A stretch of 42,337 nt of DNA from Achromobacter veterisilvae (GCF_900496975.1 NZ_UFQC01000050.1:1-42337), one strand, 5' to 3'. Positions 30,157-38,525 are shown, numbered from the stretch's first letter. A program made the numbers and translations. The notes: generated by a model from the sequence alone, not told the origin.

Positions 30157-31358
30157 GCATGCAAAGCACCTACCTCACCCATGCCCGCGTGGTGATGCCC
30201 GACCGCGTCCTGGAGGACAGCGCCGTGCTGATCGACGACGGCCGCATCGTCGCCATCGAGCCGGCCGGCGCGCGCGCCGGCCGCGAGATCGACCTGGGCG
30301 GCCAGACCCTGCTGCCGGGCCTGGTCGACCTGCATTGCGACGCGATCGAAAAAGAGGCCGAGCCGCGTTCGCGCGTGCTCTTCCCGCTGGACTTCGCGGT
30401 GGCCCAGGTGGACCGCCGCAATGCCGCCGCGGGCATCACCACGCCGTATCACGCGCTGTCGTTCGCCAATAGCGAATGGGGCGTGCGCAACAACCAGACG
30501 GCGGCGGAAGTGGTGCGCACGGTGCGCGCCTTCCGCCGGCACAGCCTGGTCGACAACCGCGTGCATTGCCGCTACGAAGTCACCGACGCCACCTCGGTGG
30601 GCGTGCTGCGCGCCCTGATGGACGAGGGCGCGGTGGACCTGCTGTCGGTGATGGACCATTCGCCGGGCCAGGGGCAGTTCAAGACCCTGGAGTCCTACTT
30701 GCAGTACATGATGGGCAACCACGCCATGAGCCGCGAGCAGGCCGAAGAGGCCGCGCAGGCCAAGACCCACGCCCGGGACGGCGCGGTGGCGCGGGTGGAG
30801 GCGCTGCTGTCGCACGCCCGGGCGCTGGGCATCCCCACCGCCAGCCATGACGACGACTCGATCCACCGGATCGCCACCATGCGCAACCTGGGCGTGGCGA
30901 TGAGCGAGTTCCCCATCACGCTGGATACCGCGCGCGCCGCGGTGTCCTGCGGGCTGCCCACCATCCTGGGCGCGCCCAACGTGCTGCGCGGGCAGAGCCA
31001 GAGCGGCTCCATGCGCGCCATCGACGCCGTCCGCGCGGGCGTGGCGAGCTGCCTGTGCTCGGACTACCAGCCTTCCGCGCTGATCGCCGCGGCCTTCGCG
31101 GTGGCGGCGCAGACCGACCTGACGCTGCCGCAGGCGGCCGCGCTGGTCACCCTGAATCCGGCGCAGGCCTGCGGCCTGTCGGACCGCGGCCGCATCGCGC
31201 CGGGCCTGCGCGCCGACCTGGTGGCGGTGGCGCAAGTGGGCGGGCAGCCCCTGGTCAGCCATACCTGGTCGGCCGGCCGGCTGGTATTCTCGACGCACTA
31301 TCCGCCCATGCGCGCGAGCGAGCCCCGGCTGGCCGAGCCGCAAGGCCTGGCGGCCTGA
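30153..31358 (+). CDS. phnM: Alpha-D-ribose 1-methylphosphonate 5-triphosphate diphosphatase PhnM
   Basis: A 401-residue amidohydrolase-fold protein at the end of phnG-L, as in E. coli. Blocks: LVDLHCDAIEKEAEPR (metal-site H-x-D), LLSVMDHSPGQGQF (the conserved MDHSPGQ), ASHDDDSIHR and GAPNVLRGQSQSGS. The canonical RGGSHSG is changed to RGQSQSG and SDYYP to SDYQP, a His loss worth noting. It releases pyrophosphate to give ribose 1-methylphosphonate 5-phosphate for PhnJ. It is the second PhnM in the window; the two copies differ in opposite conserved blocks. Confidence 0.92.
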   Translation: MSMQSTYLTHARVVMPDRVLEDSAVLIDDGRIVAIEPAGARAGREIDLGGQTLLPGLVDLHCDAIEKEAEPRSRVLFPLDFAVAQVDRRNAAAGITTPYHALSFANSEWGVRNNQTAAEVVRTVRAFRRHSLVDNRVHCRYEVTDATSVGVLRALMDEGAVDLLSVMDHSPGQGQFKTLESYLQYMMGNHAMSREQAEEAAQAKTHARDGAVARVEALLSHARALGIPTASHDDDSIHRIATMRNLGVAMSEFPITLDTARAAVSCGLPTILGAPNVLRGQSQSGSMRAIDAVRAGVASCLCSDYQPSALIAAAFAVAAQTDLTLPQAAALVTLNPAQACGLSDRGRIAPGLRADLVAVAQVGGQPLVSHTWSAGRLVFSTHYPPMRASEPRLAEPQGLAA

Positions 31359-31379
31359 GGCCGCTCCTGGAGAGATGCG

Positions 31380-31922
31380 ATGAGTTCCATCGTGACCGCC
31401 GTGGCGCGCAGCGCGGCGCATTCGTTCAGCAAGCCGGTCGTGCCGGCCATCGTGCTGCTGAAGGGGCTGGGCGTGGAGGGCGACGCCCATCTCGGCGTTA
31501 CCGTCAGGCACCGCTCCCGCGTCAAGGCCGATCCGACGCAGCCCAATCTGCGGCAGGTGCACCTGATCCACGGCGAGCTGCACGACGAGCTTCAGCTTGC
31601 CGGCTTCAACGTGGCGGAAGGCACGATGGGCGAGAACATCACCACCCGCGGCATCGACCTGCTGGGCCTGCCGCGGGGCGCCAGGCTGCATATCGGCGAG
31701 GGCGCGGTCGTGGAGATCACCGGTCTGCGCAATCCCTGCGCGCAATTGGACAACTACCAGAAGGGCCTGACCGCCGCCGTGCTGGGCCGCCATCCCGACG
31801 GCAGCCTGATGCGCCGGGCGGGCGTGATGGGCATTGTGATCGAGGGCGGCGAGGTGCGCGCGGGCGATTCCATCCGTGTCGCGCTGCCCGCCTTGCCGCA
31901 TCTGCCGCTGGAGCGTGTCTGA
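31380..31922 (+). CDS. MOSC-domain protein
   Basis: A 180-residue MOSC protein with HSFSKPV near the start, GLGVEGDAH, QPNLRQVHLIH, MGENITTRGIDL and the conserved cysteine motif GLRNPCAQLDNYQKGL (Cys120), which in MOSC proteins carries or binds the sulfur/molybdenum cofactor. YiiM-like single-domain members detoxify N-hydroxylated bases with molybdopterin. It starts 21 bases after phnM with a GAGAG site, so it is likely the last gene of the phn operon, but no link to phosphonate use is known to me. Confidence 0.88.
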   Translation: MSSIVTAVARSAAHSFSKPVVPAIVLLKGLGVEGDAHLGVTVRHRSRVKADPTQPNLRQVHLIHGELHDELQLAGFNVAEGTMGENITTRGIDLLGLPRGARLHIGEGAVVEITGLRNPCAQLDNYQKGLTAAVLGRHPDGSLMRRAGVMGIVIEGGEVRAGDSIRVALPALPHLPLERV

Positions 31923-32027
31923 AACATCTCGGACGGAGACGGACGCGGCGCCGCGCATCTGGTTAAATGGCGGCAAGAACGCTGCCGCATTTCCCGCGGA
32001 CGGCGACCCCATTTTCCGGAGCGCTCG

Positions 32028-32462
32028 ATGGCACGATTCAATTTCACCCAGGATCCCGAAGAACCCGATCTGTGGGCGGCCGAAAACGTCGCCGTGGGCG
32101 AGGGGCGTCCGCCTATCCACGTCATGATCCAGACCGATGGCGAGGAACCCTCGAGCGGCGCTTCCAAGGTGGTCAAGGCCATCATCGACAACCTCGACGA
32201 GCAAATCGTCGCCGCCGCCGATTTCCTGCTCGACAACTACTCCTACGAACACTACAAGAAGCTCGGGCTGGAAGACAGCCAGTTGCTGCCGGAGGAAACC
32301 GCCGAGGCCATGGCGGAAAAGGCCGTGCTGCGGGCCTTGTGGCTGTTCGACGAGGACGGCGACGGCTACGAACTGTGGTTCACGCTGCCTTGGGATCCGG
32401 TGCACACGTACGACGTCGAATTCGAGGACGGCGCGCCGGTCTCCTGCTCGGTGAACGACTGA
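32028..32462 (+). CDS. Acidic small protein of unknown function
   Basis: A 144-residue, strongly acidic cytoplasmic protein. It starts MARFNFTQDPEEPDLW and has a helical middle (VVKAIIDNLDEQIVAAADFLLDNY) and a beta-rich end (DGYELWFTLPWDPVHTYDVEFEDGAPV). The layout resembles DUF2004/DUF6985-type domains often found as immunity-like proteins, but I do not firmly recognise it. A -10-like TTAAAT lies at 31963-31968, so it may have its own promoter after the MOSC gene. Codon use is as in the neighbours. Confidence 0.75.
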   Translation: MARFNFTQDPEEPDLWAAENVAVGEGRPPIHVMIQTDGEEPSSGASKVVKAIIDNLDEQIVAAADFLLDNYSYEHYKKLGLEDSQLLPEETAEAMAEKAVLRALWLFDEDGDGYELWFTLPWDPVHTYDVEFEDGAPVSCSVND

Positions 32463-32478
32463 CGCCGTCCGGCAGGCC

Positions 32479-32856
32479 CTAGCGGACCAGCTCGAACCGC
32501 GTCGCCTGGGCCTGGCCCAGCGAATCGTCGTAGCGGTACCGCAGCTTCAGGGGCTTGCCCTTGCGCACGGCGCGGGCGCCGGCGTTCTCCAGCACCACGT
32601 CGATCTCCCGGTCGAGGAATTCGGTGCAATCGGTATCGGCGCGGGCGCCTTCGGGAATGTCCGCGCTGCTGACCTTCAGCCTGAACATCAGTTGCGTGAT
32701 CTCCGTGCCGTCGACGCGGTACTGGCGCATTTGTTCCGGCAGGTTGGCCACGGTGCCGCCCAGGTCGCAGGAAATGCGCGTCCAGGCATGCGAGGCGGGT
32801 GCGGCGGCCATCAGCGCGAGGGCCGCCAGGGTGCAGCGCAGGCGTGTGGAGATCAT
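32479..32856 (-). CDS. Exported protein of unknown function
   Basis: A 125-residue protein with a Sec signal peptide (MISTRLRCTLAALALMAAAP, cleavage expected after Ala24 at SHA-W). The mature part of about 100 residues has two Cys (ISCDLGG and DTDCTEF) that could form a disulfide and a largely beta pattern ending in RYRYDDSLGQAQATRFELVR. Family not recognised. It starts at ATG 32856 behind GTGGAG and is convergent with the acidic small protein, 16 bases away. The TATAAG at about 32915 could be its -10. Confidence 0.7.
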   Translation of the reverse strand: MISTRLRCTLAALALMAAAPASHAWTRISCDLGGTVANLPEQMRQYRVDGTEITQLMFRLKVSSADIPEGARADTDCTEFLDREIDVVLENAGARAVRKGKPLKLRYRYDDSLGQAQATRFELVR

Positions 32857-32966
32857 GGCTTGCGAAGGGCGCGGGGCGATCGCGCGCCGCGCCGGTATGT
32901 CGGGCAAAGGGCTTATATGTTGCTCCCGGCGGTGGTGCCGGTCAAGCCGGGCCGGCCCCAGGAAAT

Positions 32967-32982
32967 CGGGCCTTGCGGCCCG
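32967..32982 (-). terminator. Hairpin downstream of the symporter gene
   Basis: CGGGCC (32967-32972) and GGCCCG (32977-32982) form a 6-bp stem with a GCAA tetraloop on the minus strand, 8 bases past the symporter stop, followed by ATTTCC. A modest intrinsic terminator candidate. Confidence 0.4.
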
Positions 32983-32990
32983 CTTTCCGC

Positions 32991-34291
32991 CTACGCCCGC
33001 TGGCTCGCGGGCTGGACGGCGGGGGGCTCGTCGGGCGCGATGGACGCGGCTTGCGCGCCGGGCGCTTCCTGCTTGCCTTCCAGCTTGGAGATGACGGCGG
33101 TGGCCAGGCTGTTGCCCACCACGTTGGTGGCCGTGCGGCCCATGTCGAAGAACTGGTCGATGCCCATGATCAGCAGCAGGCCGGCTTCCGGAAGATGGAA
33201 CATCGGCAGCGTCGCGGCGACGACGACCAGCGACGCGCGCGCCACGCCGGCCATGCCCTTGCTGGTCACCATCAGCACCAGCAGCAGCGTCAGTTGCTGC
33301 GTGAAGCTCATCTCGATGTTGTAGGCCTGCGCGATGAACAGCACCGCGAAGGACTGGTACATCATCGAGCCGTCCAGATTGAAGGAATAGCCCAGCGGCA
33401 GGACGAAGCCCGAAATGCGCTTGGGCACGCCGAAGCGCGTGAGCGCCTCGATGGTCTTGGGATAGGCCGATTCGCTGCTGGCCGTCGAGAAGGCCAGCAG
33501 CGTGGGTTCCTTGATCAGGCCGCCCAGCCGGATGGCGGACTTGCCCAGGAACAGGTAGCCGACCGAGAAAAGAACCGCCCACAGCAGCGCCAGGCCCAGG
33601 TAGAACTCGCCTATCAGCTTGCCGTAGCTGACCAGCACGCCCAGCCCTTCGGTCGTGATGGCGGCGGCCATGGCCGCGAACACGCCCAGCGGCGCGAAGC
33701 GCATGACGTAGTCGGTGACCCGGAACATGATCTTCGCAAGCTCGTCGATCATGTTGTAGAGGGTGTCGTGGCTCTTGCCGCGGATGAACGACAGCGCCGC
33801 GCCGAAGAACAGCGAGAACACCAGGATCTGCAGGATCTCGTTGGTGGCCATCGCCTCGGCGATGCTGCGGGGGAACACGTGGGCGATGAAGGCCTTGAGC
33901 GTGAAATCGCCCGTCTTCAGGCCGGAGGTGGCGCCGGCGTCCGGCAGGGCCATGTTCAGGTGCGCGCCCGGCTGGAACAGGTTGACCAGCGCCAGCCCCA
34001 GCAGCAGCGAAATGGCCGAGGCGGCGATGAACCAGATCATCGCGCGCATGCCGATGCGGCCCACGGCGCTGGCGTCGCTCATGCTGGCCAGGCCGGTCAC
34101 CAGGGTGGCGAACACCAGCGGGGCGATGATCATCTTGATCATGCGCAGGAAAATGTCGGTGACGAGGCTGAAATACGAGGCGATCTGCGCGCCTCTTGCG
34201 GGTTCTGCGCGTGGTTGTTGCAGAAGTAGCCCACCACGATGCCCAGCACCATGGCGATGCCGATGTAACGCGTCAGCTTCTTAGTGTTCAT
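32991..34291 (-). pseudogene. Dicarboxylate/amino acid:cation symporter with N-terminal frameshift
   Basis: A DAACS-family inner-membrane carrier interrupted by a frameshift. From the ATG at 34291 the first frame reads MNTKKLTRYIGIAMVLGIVV and on to NPQEA, the expected first helix. It then breaks within a GCGCGC run at about 34186-34195. The family sequence resumes in another frame as QIASYFSLVTDIFLRMIKM and continues to 32991 with the carrier hallmarks SSESAYPKTIEAL, GYSFNLDGSMMYQS and MGIDQFFDMGRTATNVVGN. One extra GC dinucleotide or one missing base explains it. The remaining 383-codon open frame from ATG 34142 would lack the first helix and probably be inactive. A sequencing error or slippage hotspot is possible. 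A Pro/Ala-rich tail ends the protein. Confidence 0.85.
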
Positions 34292-34311
34292 GATCAAAAC
34301 GGAAAACGGCG

Positions 34312-34357
34312 GCCCCATGCCTGGCCCCGCGGGGGGCCGGGTCCGCCGGCATGGGGC
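34312..34357 (-). promoter_or_regulatory. Nested hairpin in the symporter leader, possible attenuator
   Basis: GCCCCATGCC (34312-34321) pairs perfectly with GGCATGGGGC (34348-34357), and inside them GGCCCC (34323-34328) pairs with GGGGCC (34333-34338). On the minus strand the stem is followed by CGCCGTTTTCCGTTTTGATC and then the start codon, that is, a hairpin then a U-rich tract. This is the arrangement of a terminator-like attenuator. Confidence 0.45.
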
Positions 34358-34443
34358 GGGCTTGCGGGTCCAATGACAGACATGCCGGGGCGTCCCCCGC
34401 GGCTACGGGTTTACCCTTGGGGCGCGATGTTAACGCCGCAAAC

Positions 34444-34461
34444 CTGACAGCCAGTTGTCAG
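34444..34461. promoter_or_regulatory. CTGACA/TGTCAG dyad, candidate operator
   Basis: A perfect 6-bp inverted repeat with a 6-base spacer in the divergent region, 145 bases before the SMP-30 gene. The size and spacing suit a dimeric regulator such as a GntR-family protein. No regulator gene is adjacent. Confidence 0.35.
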
Positions 34462-34605
34462 CAATGCCAGGGCCGGCGCCGGCGCGCCCCGCGGACGCCC
34501 GGCAGGCGCGCCAGCCCCGGATTTGTATCAATTTGGAACCGCGGCGCGATCGTCCGCCGCCATGCCAGAATGGCCGTCCGGTGACAAAAAAAAGGAGACT
34601 AGGCA

Positions 34606-35505
34606 ATGCTGAAACGCGAACTGTCCGTGCTGGCGTCCGGTTACACCTACCTGGAGGGGCTGCGCTGGCACGAGAACCGCCTGTGGGCGTCGGACTTCTA
34701 TACCGAGCAGGTCATCGCCGTGGACCTGGACGGCAAGGTCGAACGGATCTGCCAGGTGCCGCAGCAGCCGTCCGGGCTGGGCTGGCTGCCGGACGGCCGC
34801 CTGCTCATCGCCTCCATGAAGGACCGCAAGCTCCTGCGCCGGGAACCGGACGGCTCGCTCGCCGTGCACGCCGACCTGTCCGCGCTGACGGGGGGACATA
34901 TCAACGACATGGTGGTGGACGCGCAGGGCCGGGCCTATGTGGGCAATTTCGGCTTCGACCTGATGGGCGGCGCGCCCGTGCGCAATACGACGATCGTGCG
35001 GGTGGATCCCGACGGCGCCGCGCGGGTGGTGGCCGACGGGCTGTGTTTCCCCAACGGCTCCTTCATCACGCCGGACGGCAAGACCATGATCGTCAACGAA
35101 ACCTTCGGCAACCGCATTTCCGAATTCGACATCCTGCCCGACGGGGGACTGGGGCCGCGCCGCGACTGGGCGGACTTCGGCGCGCTGCCGGACAGCGACG
35201 ACCTGGGCGTCCTGATCGCCGCGTCGGCCATCGGACCCGACGGCGGCGCGCTGGACGCGGAAGGGGCGCTGTGGGTGGCCGACGCCATCGGCAAGCGCAT
35301 CGTGCGCGTGGCGCGCGGCGGCAGGATACTTGAGCAGATCGACACCGGCGAATTCGGCATCTTCGCGGCCGCCCTGGGCGGCCCGGACGGCCGCAGCCTG
35401 TTCATGGCGGCGGCCCCGGACTTCATCGAGGCCAACCGCAGGGCCAGGCCCGAGGCGCGGATCCTGATGACGCGGGTGGACGTGCCGCACGCCGGCAGGC
35501 CGTAG
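34606..35505 (+). CDS. SMP-30/gluconolactonase/LRE-family protein
   Basis: A 299-residue six-bladed beta-propeller protein. Early metal-site segment YLEGLRWHENRLWASDFYTEQV (Glu18), then INDMVVDAQGRAYVGNFGF with Asn/Asp ligands, FPNGSFITPDGKTMIVNETFGNRI, and LWVADAIGKRIVRV. SMP-30-like enzymes are Ca or Zn lactonases acting on sugar lactones; exact substrate is unknown. There is no signal peptide, so it is cytoplasmic. The start has a very good AAGGAGA site. Monocistronic by context, followed by a 190-base gap before fba. Confidence 0.88.
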   Translation: MLKRELSVLASGYTYLEGLRWHENRLWASDFYTEQVIAVDLDGKVERICQVPQQPSGLGWLPDGRLLIASMKDRKLLRREPDGSLAVHADLSALTGGHINDMVVDAQGRAYVGNFGFDLMGGAPVRNTTIVRVDPDGAARVVADGLCFPNGSFITPDGKTMIVNETFGNRISEFDILPDGGLGPRRDWADFGALPDSDDLGVLIAASAIGPDGGALDAEGALWVADAIGKRIVRVARGGRILEQIDTGEFGIFAAALGGPDGRSLFMAAAPDFIEANRRARPEARILMTRVDVPHAGRP

Positions 35506-35698
35506 CCGGAATTCGCCCGCCCCGCCGCGCCATCCCCCGTCCGGACGGAGGCGCCGGGGCGGTTTGCATCCTTCGGCGCAAGCCGAATGGCCTGGATACC
35601 GGCGGTTGCAAGACCTTTCGTCGAATCCCCCGTAAAATCACACCATTCAGCAGGACTTCAACCATCTTTCAATAGACAGTACCTAAGGAGGACCACTC

Positions 35699-36763
35699 AT
35701 GGCCCTAGTCTCCATGCGCCAGTTGCTCGACCACGCCGCCGAGCACGGCTACGGCATCCCTGCTTTCAACGTCAACAACCTGGAGCAGGTCCAGGCCATC
35801 ATGGAAGCCGCTGCGGAGACCGACAGCCCGGTGATCATGCAGGCCTCGGCCGGCGCGCGCAAGTACGCGGGCGAAGGCTTCCTGAAGTACCTGATCCAGG
35901 CCGCCGTGGAATCCTATCCGCACATCCCCGTGGTCATGCACCAGGACCACGGCCAGTCGCCCAAGGTCTGCCAGGGCGCCATCGACCTGGGCTTCTCCAG
36001 CGTCATGATGGACGGCTCGCTCAAGGAAGACGGCAAGACCATCGCCGACTACGACTACAACGTGGACGTGACCAAGAAGGTCGTGGACATCGCGCACAAG
36101 CTGGGCGTGACGGTCGAAGGCGAACTGGGCTGCCTGGGTTCGCTGGAAACCATGCAGGGCGACAAGGAAGACGGCCACGGCGCCGACGGCAAGCTGACCA
36201 TGGACCAGTTGCTGACCGATCCGGAACAGGCGGCCGATTTCGTGCGCAAGACCCAATTGGACGCGCTGGCCATCGCCATCGGCACCAGCCACGGCGCCTA
36301 CAAGTTCACGCGCAAGCCCACCGGCGACATCCTGTCGATCTCCCGCATCAAGGAAATCCACGCCCGCCTGCCCAACACCCACCTGGTGATGCACGGCAGC
36401 TCCAGCGTGCCGCAGGAACTGCTGGCCGAGATCCGCGAATTCGGCGGCAACATGAAGGAAACCTACGGCGTTCCCGTCGAGGAAATCCAGGAAGCCATCA
36501 AGTACGGCGTGCGCAAGATCAATATCGACACCGATATCCGCCTGGCCATGACCGGCGCGATCCGCCGCTTCTTCGCCGAAAACCCGGAAAAGTTCGACCC
36601 GCGCGAATACCTGAAGCCGGCCCGCGCCGCCGCCAAGGCCATCTGTGTCGCCCGCTACACGGAATTCGGCACCGCCGGCAACGCCAGCAAGATCAAGGCG
36701 CTGCCGCTGACCGACATCGCCGCGCAGTACGCCTCGGGCAAGCTGGCCCAGGTCGTCCAGTAA
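35699..36763 (+). CDS. fba: Class II fructose-bisphosphate aldolase (Calvin-cycle subtype)
   Basis: A 354-residue zinc aldolase that cleaves fructose 1,6-bisphosphate in glycolysis/gluconeogenesis. Blocks: IPAFNVNNLEQVQAIMEAA, MHQDHGQS (catalytic Asp83, zinc ligand His84), SVMMDGSL, GTSHGAYKFTRKP (zinc His), VMHGSSSVPQ and KINIDTDIRLAMTGAIRRF. The long TDIRLA and the length of about 354 match the CbbA-type Fba used by betaproteobacteria. Start behind TAAGGAGG. A -10-like TAAAAT lies at 35633-35638. A strong terminator follows, so it is monocistronic and likely highly expressed. Confidence 0.96.
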   Translation: MALVSMRQLLDHAAEHGYGIPAFNVNNLEQVQAIMEAAAETDSPVIMQASAGARKYAGEGFLKYLIQAAVESYPHIPVVMHQDHGQSPKVCQGAIDLGFSSVMMDGSLKEDGKTIADYDYNVDVTKKVVDIAHKLGVTVEGELGCLGSLETMQGDKEDGHGADGKLTMDQLLTDPEQAADFVRKTQLDALAIAIGTSHGAYKFTRKPTGDILSISRIKEIHARLPNTHLVMHGSSSVPQELLAEIREFGGNMKETYGVPVEEIQEAIKYGVRKINIDTDIRLAMTGAIRRFFAENPEKFDPREYLKPARAAAKAICVARYTEFGTAGNASKIKALPLTDIAAQYASGKLAQVVQ

Positions 36764-36782
36764 GCACCCGTCCAGGGTAAAA

Positions 36783-36817
36783 AGGGGTGGGTCCTTGCGG
36801 ACCCGCCCCTTTTTTTT
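36783..36817 (+). terminator. Rho-independent terminator of fba
   Basis: AGGGGTGGGTCC (36783-36794), loop TTGC, GGACCCGCCCCT (36799-36810) with one G-T pair, and a T8 run (36810-36817). It lies 20 bases after the fba stop. It is one of only two textbook intrinsic terminators in the window. Confidence 0.92.
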
Positions 36818-36830
36818 GCAACCGTTCTTG

Positions 36831-37286
36831 CTAGGCCGGCGGGGAGTTGCGGGGGAAGTGCGGCACGCCGCGGTCCACGTGGTGCCAGGACGGGGCGGAG
36901 TCGGTCCAAAGGCTGACCTGGGCGTGGAAGGCCTCGGGGTCGTCCAGCGAGCCGGCCCGCACGACTTCGTATCCCATGCCCTCGGACCCGCCGAACAGCG
37001 GCGTGCCGCAGTCCGCGCAGAAGCTGCGCATGACGGTGTGGCCCGAATCGCCCCGGTAGCGGTGTTCCTTGGCGCGGCCGCGCAGGAGTGTGACGGAGCC
37101 GGCGGGGAAGATCAGCGCATGGGCCGGGGCGCCGCCGCTGGAATACTGGCAGTCCCGGCAATGACAGGTGGCGGCCGAGATCGGCTCGTCGGTGACGGCG
37201 TAGCGGATGGCTCCGCACTGACAGCCGCCGGTGAGATGCACCTGCGCGTCGGCGCGGGCGGTGCGTTTGAGGATAGCGTCCTGCAT
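36831..37286 (-). CDS. GFA-family zinc-binding protein, second copy
   Basis: A 151-residue GFA protein with GGCQCGAIRY (Cys22, Cys24), CHCRDCQYSSGGAPAHALIF (Cys41, Cys43, Cys46) and FCADCGTPLFGGSE (Cys90, Cys93), the complete zinc-binding set. The C-terminal part (SLDDPEAFHAQVSLWTDSAP) is family-typical. Reaction unknown. ATG 37286 was chosen; in-frame upstream ATGs add Arg/Pro-rich residues not seen in the family. Convergent with fba. Only distantly like the GFA protein at 14214-14645. Confidence 0.87.
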   Translation of the reverse strand: MQDAILKRTARADAQVHLTGGCQCGAIRYAVTDEPISAATCHCRDCQYSSGGAPAHALIFPAGSVTLLRGRAKEHRYRGDSGHTVMRSFCADCGTPLFGGSEGMGYEVVRAGSLDDPEAFHAQVSLWTDSAPSWHHVDRGVPHFPRNSPPA

Positions 37287-37589
37287 ACGGCTTTGTCTCC
37301 GGGCTTGGGGTGAACGGGCCCTAGGGTCAGCGCCGTAACGCCAGCGGCGGTCGGCGCGCATAGTGGGAGACCACAGCCTAACCCGCGCGCCCGGCGGCGT
37401 CGAGGGGCGGGCGGGCTGCCAGACCCTTCCGGGCGTCCGGCAAAGCGGGCCCATTTGCAGTAACCTATGCGCTTTGCAGGACCCGCGCCCCGCGCCGGCC
37501 TTGCCCCGCGGTTCCCGGATCCCGTTCTACTTCCCGCCCTGGCGCCTGCCCGAGGCGGGAATCTTCATTATTGCCATAGGCCATTTCCC
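37287..37589. other. Gene-free region upstream of purC
   Basis: About 300 bases without a convincing gene. TTTGCAG occurs twice, 19 bases apart (37454-37460 and 37473-37479), flanking TAACCTATGC. AT-richer bases at 37560-37580 are close to the purC start. No riboswitch-like fold was recognised. Confidence 0.35.
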
Positions 37590-38471
37590 GTGACTTCTGC
37601 TTTGCATCAATCCAGCATCAAGTCCTTGCCGCTGCTGGGCCGCGGTAAGGTGCGCGATATGTACGCGGTGGGCGACGACAAGTTGCTGATCGTCGCGTCG
37701 GATCGCATCTCCGCCTTCGACGTGATCCTCGACGACCCCATCCCCGGCAAGGGGCAGGTGCTGACCGAGCTGACCGAATTCTGGCTGCAGAAGCTGGCCC
37801 ACATCCTGCCGAACCACTCCACCGGCGTGAAGCCCGAAGACGTGGTGGCGCCGGACGAAGTGGAGCAGGTGCGCGGCCGGGCCGTCGTGGTCAAGCGCCT
37901 GAAGCCCATCCTGGTGGAAGCTGTCGCCCGCGGCTACCTGATCGGCTCGGGCTGGAAGGACTACCAGGCCACGGGATCGGTCTGCGGCATCCAACTGCCG
38001 GCCGGCCTGCAGCAGGCCAGCCAGTTGCCCGAACCCATTTTCACGCCGGCGGCCAAGGCCGAATTCGGCATGCACGACGAAAACGTGGACTTCGCCCACG
38101 TGGTCAAGGAAGTCGGCCAGGAAATGGCGGAACGCATCCGCGACGTGACGCTCAAGCTGTACGCCGAGGCGGCGAAGTTCGCGGCCACCAAGGGCATCAT
38201 CATCGCCGACACCAAGTTCGAATTCGGCCTGGACGACGACGGCACGCTGTACCTGATGGACGAAGTGCTGACGCCCGATTCCTCGCGCTTCTGGCCGGCC
38301 GACGGCTACCGCGTGGGCATCAGCCCCCCGTCGTTCGACAAGCAGTTCGTGCGCGACTGGCTGGAAACCCAGCCCTGGGACAAGACGCCGCCCGCGCCGC
38401 GCCTGCCCAAGGACGTGCTGGAAAAGACGGCCGCCAAGTACCGCGAAGCCCTGGACCGCCTGGTCGCCTGA
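37590..38471 (+). CDS. purC: SAICAR synthetase PurC
   Basis: A 293-residue phosphoribosylaminoimidazole-succinocarboxamide synthase, which joins CAIR and aspartate with ATP in purine synthesis. It is the long form (about 300 residues, like yeast Ade1) and not the 237-residue E. coli form. Blocks: SLPLLGRGKVRDMYAVGDD (nucleotide loop), VASDRISAFDVIL, VEAVARGYLIGSGWKDYQ, IADTKFEFG and DEVLTPDSSRFWP. It begins at GTG 37590, the codon before the conserved TSALHQSSIKSLPLL; no ATG is close. A strong terminator follows. Confidence 0.95.
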   Translation: MTSALHQSSIKSLPLLGRGKVRDMYAVGDDKLLIVASDRISAFDVILDDPIPGKGQVLTELTEFWLQKLAHILPNHSTGVKPEDVVAPDEVEQVRGRAVVVKRLKPILVEAVARGYLIGSGWKDYQATGSVCGIQLPAGLQQASQLPEPIFTPAAKAEFGMHDENVDFAHVVKEVGQEMAERIRDVTLKLYAEAAKFAATKGIIIADTKFEFGLDDDGTLYLMDEVLTPDSSRFWPADGYRVGISPPSFDKQFVRDWLETQPWDKTPPAPRLPKDVLEKTAAKYREALDRLVA

Positions 38472-38499
38472 CCGGGCCGCCTTTCCAGGCAGAAGAAAG

Positions 38500-38525
38500 C
38501 CGCTCGGCGCCGAGCGGTTTTTTTT
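38500..38525 (+). terminator. Rho-independent terminator of purC
   Basis: The perfect palindrome CCGCTCGGCGCCGAGCGG (38500-38517) is followed at once by T8 (38518-38525), 28 bases past the purC stop. It is preceded by AGAAGAAAG, so it may work partly in both directions. Confidence 0.92.

Larger units (their letters stand above)
34292..34605. other. Regulatory region between the symporter and SMP-30 genes
   Basis: Divergent, gene-free region of about 310 bases. It holds the nested hairpin at 34312-34357 in the symporter leader, a CTGACA-TGTCAG dyad at 34444-34461, and the ribosome site of the SMP-30 gene (AAAAAAAGGAGACTAGGCA). The symporter start itself has no Shine-Dalgarno sequence (GTTTTCCGTTTTGATC). 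No small gene was convincing. Confidence 0.5.

Noticed and set aside
29730..32405. 891-codon minus-strand open frame across phnL, phnM, MOSC
   Set aside because: No motif or start signal and it spans several real genes on the other strand.
35606..35638. TTGCAA and TAAAAT before fba as a full sigma-70 promoter
   Set aside because: The spacing is 21 bases, outside the usual range; only the -10 is kept as a note.
37454..37479. Purine riboswitch or operator from the TTTGCAG repeats before purC
   Set aside because: The repeats do not fit any riboswitch fold I know, and PurR-type control is not established in this group.
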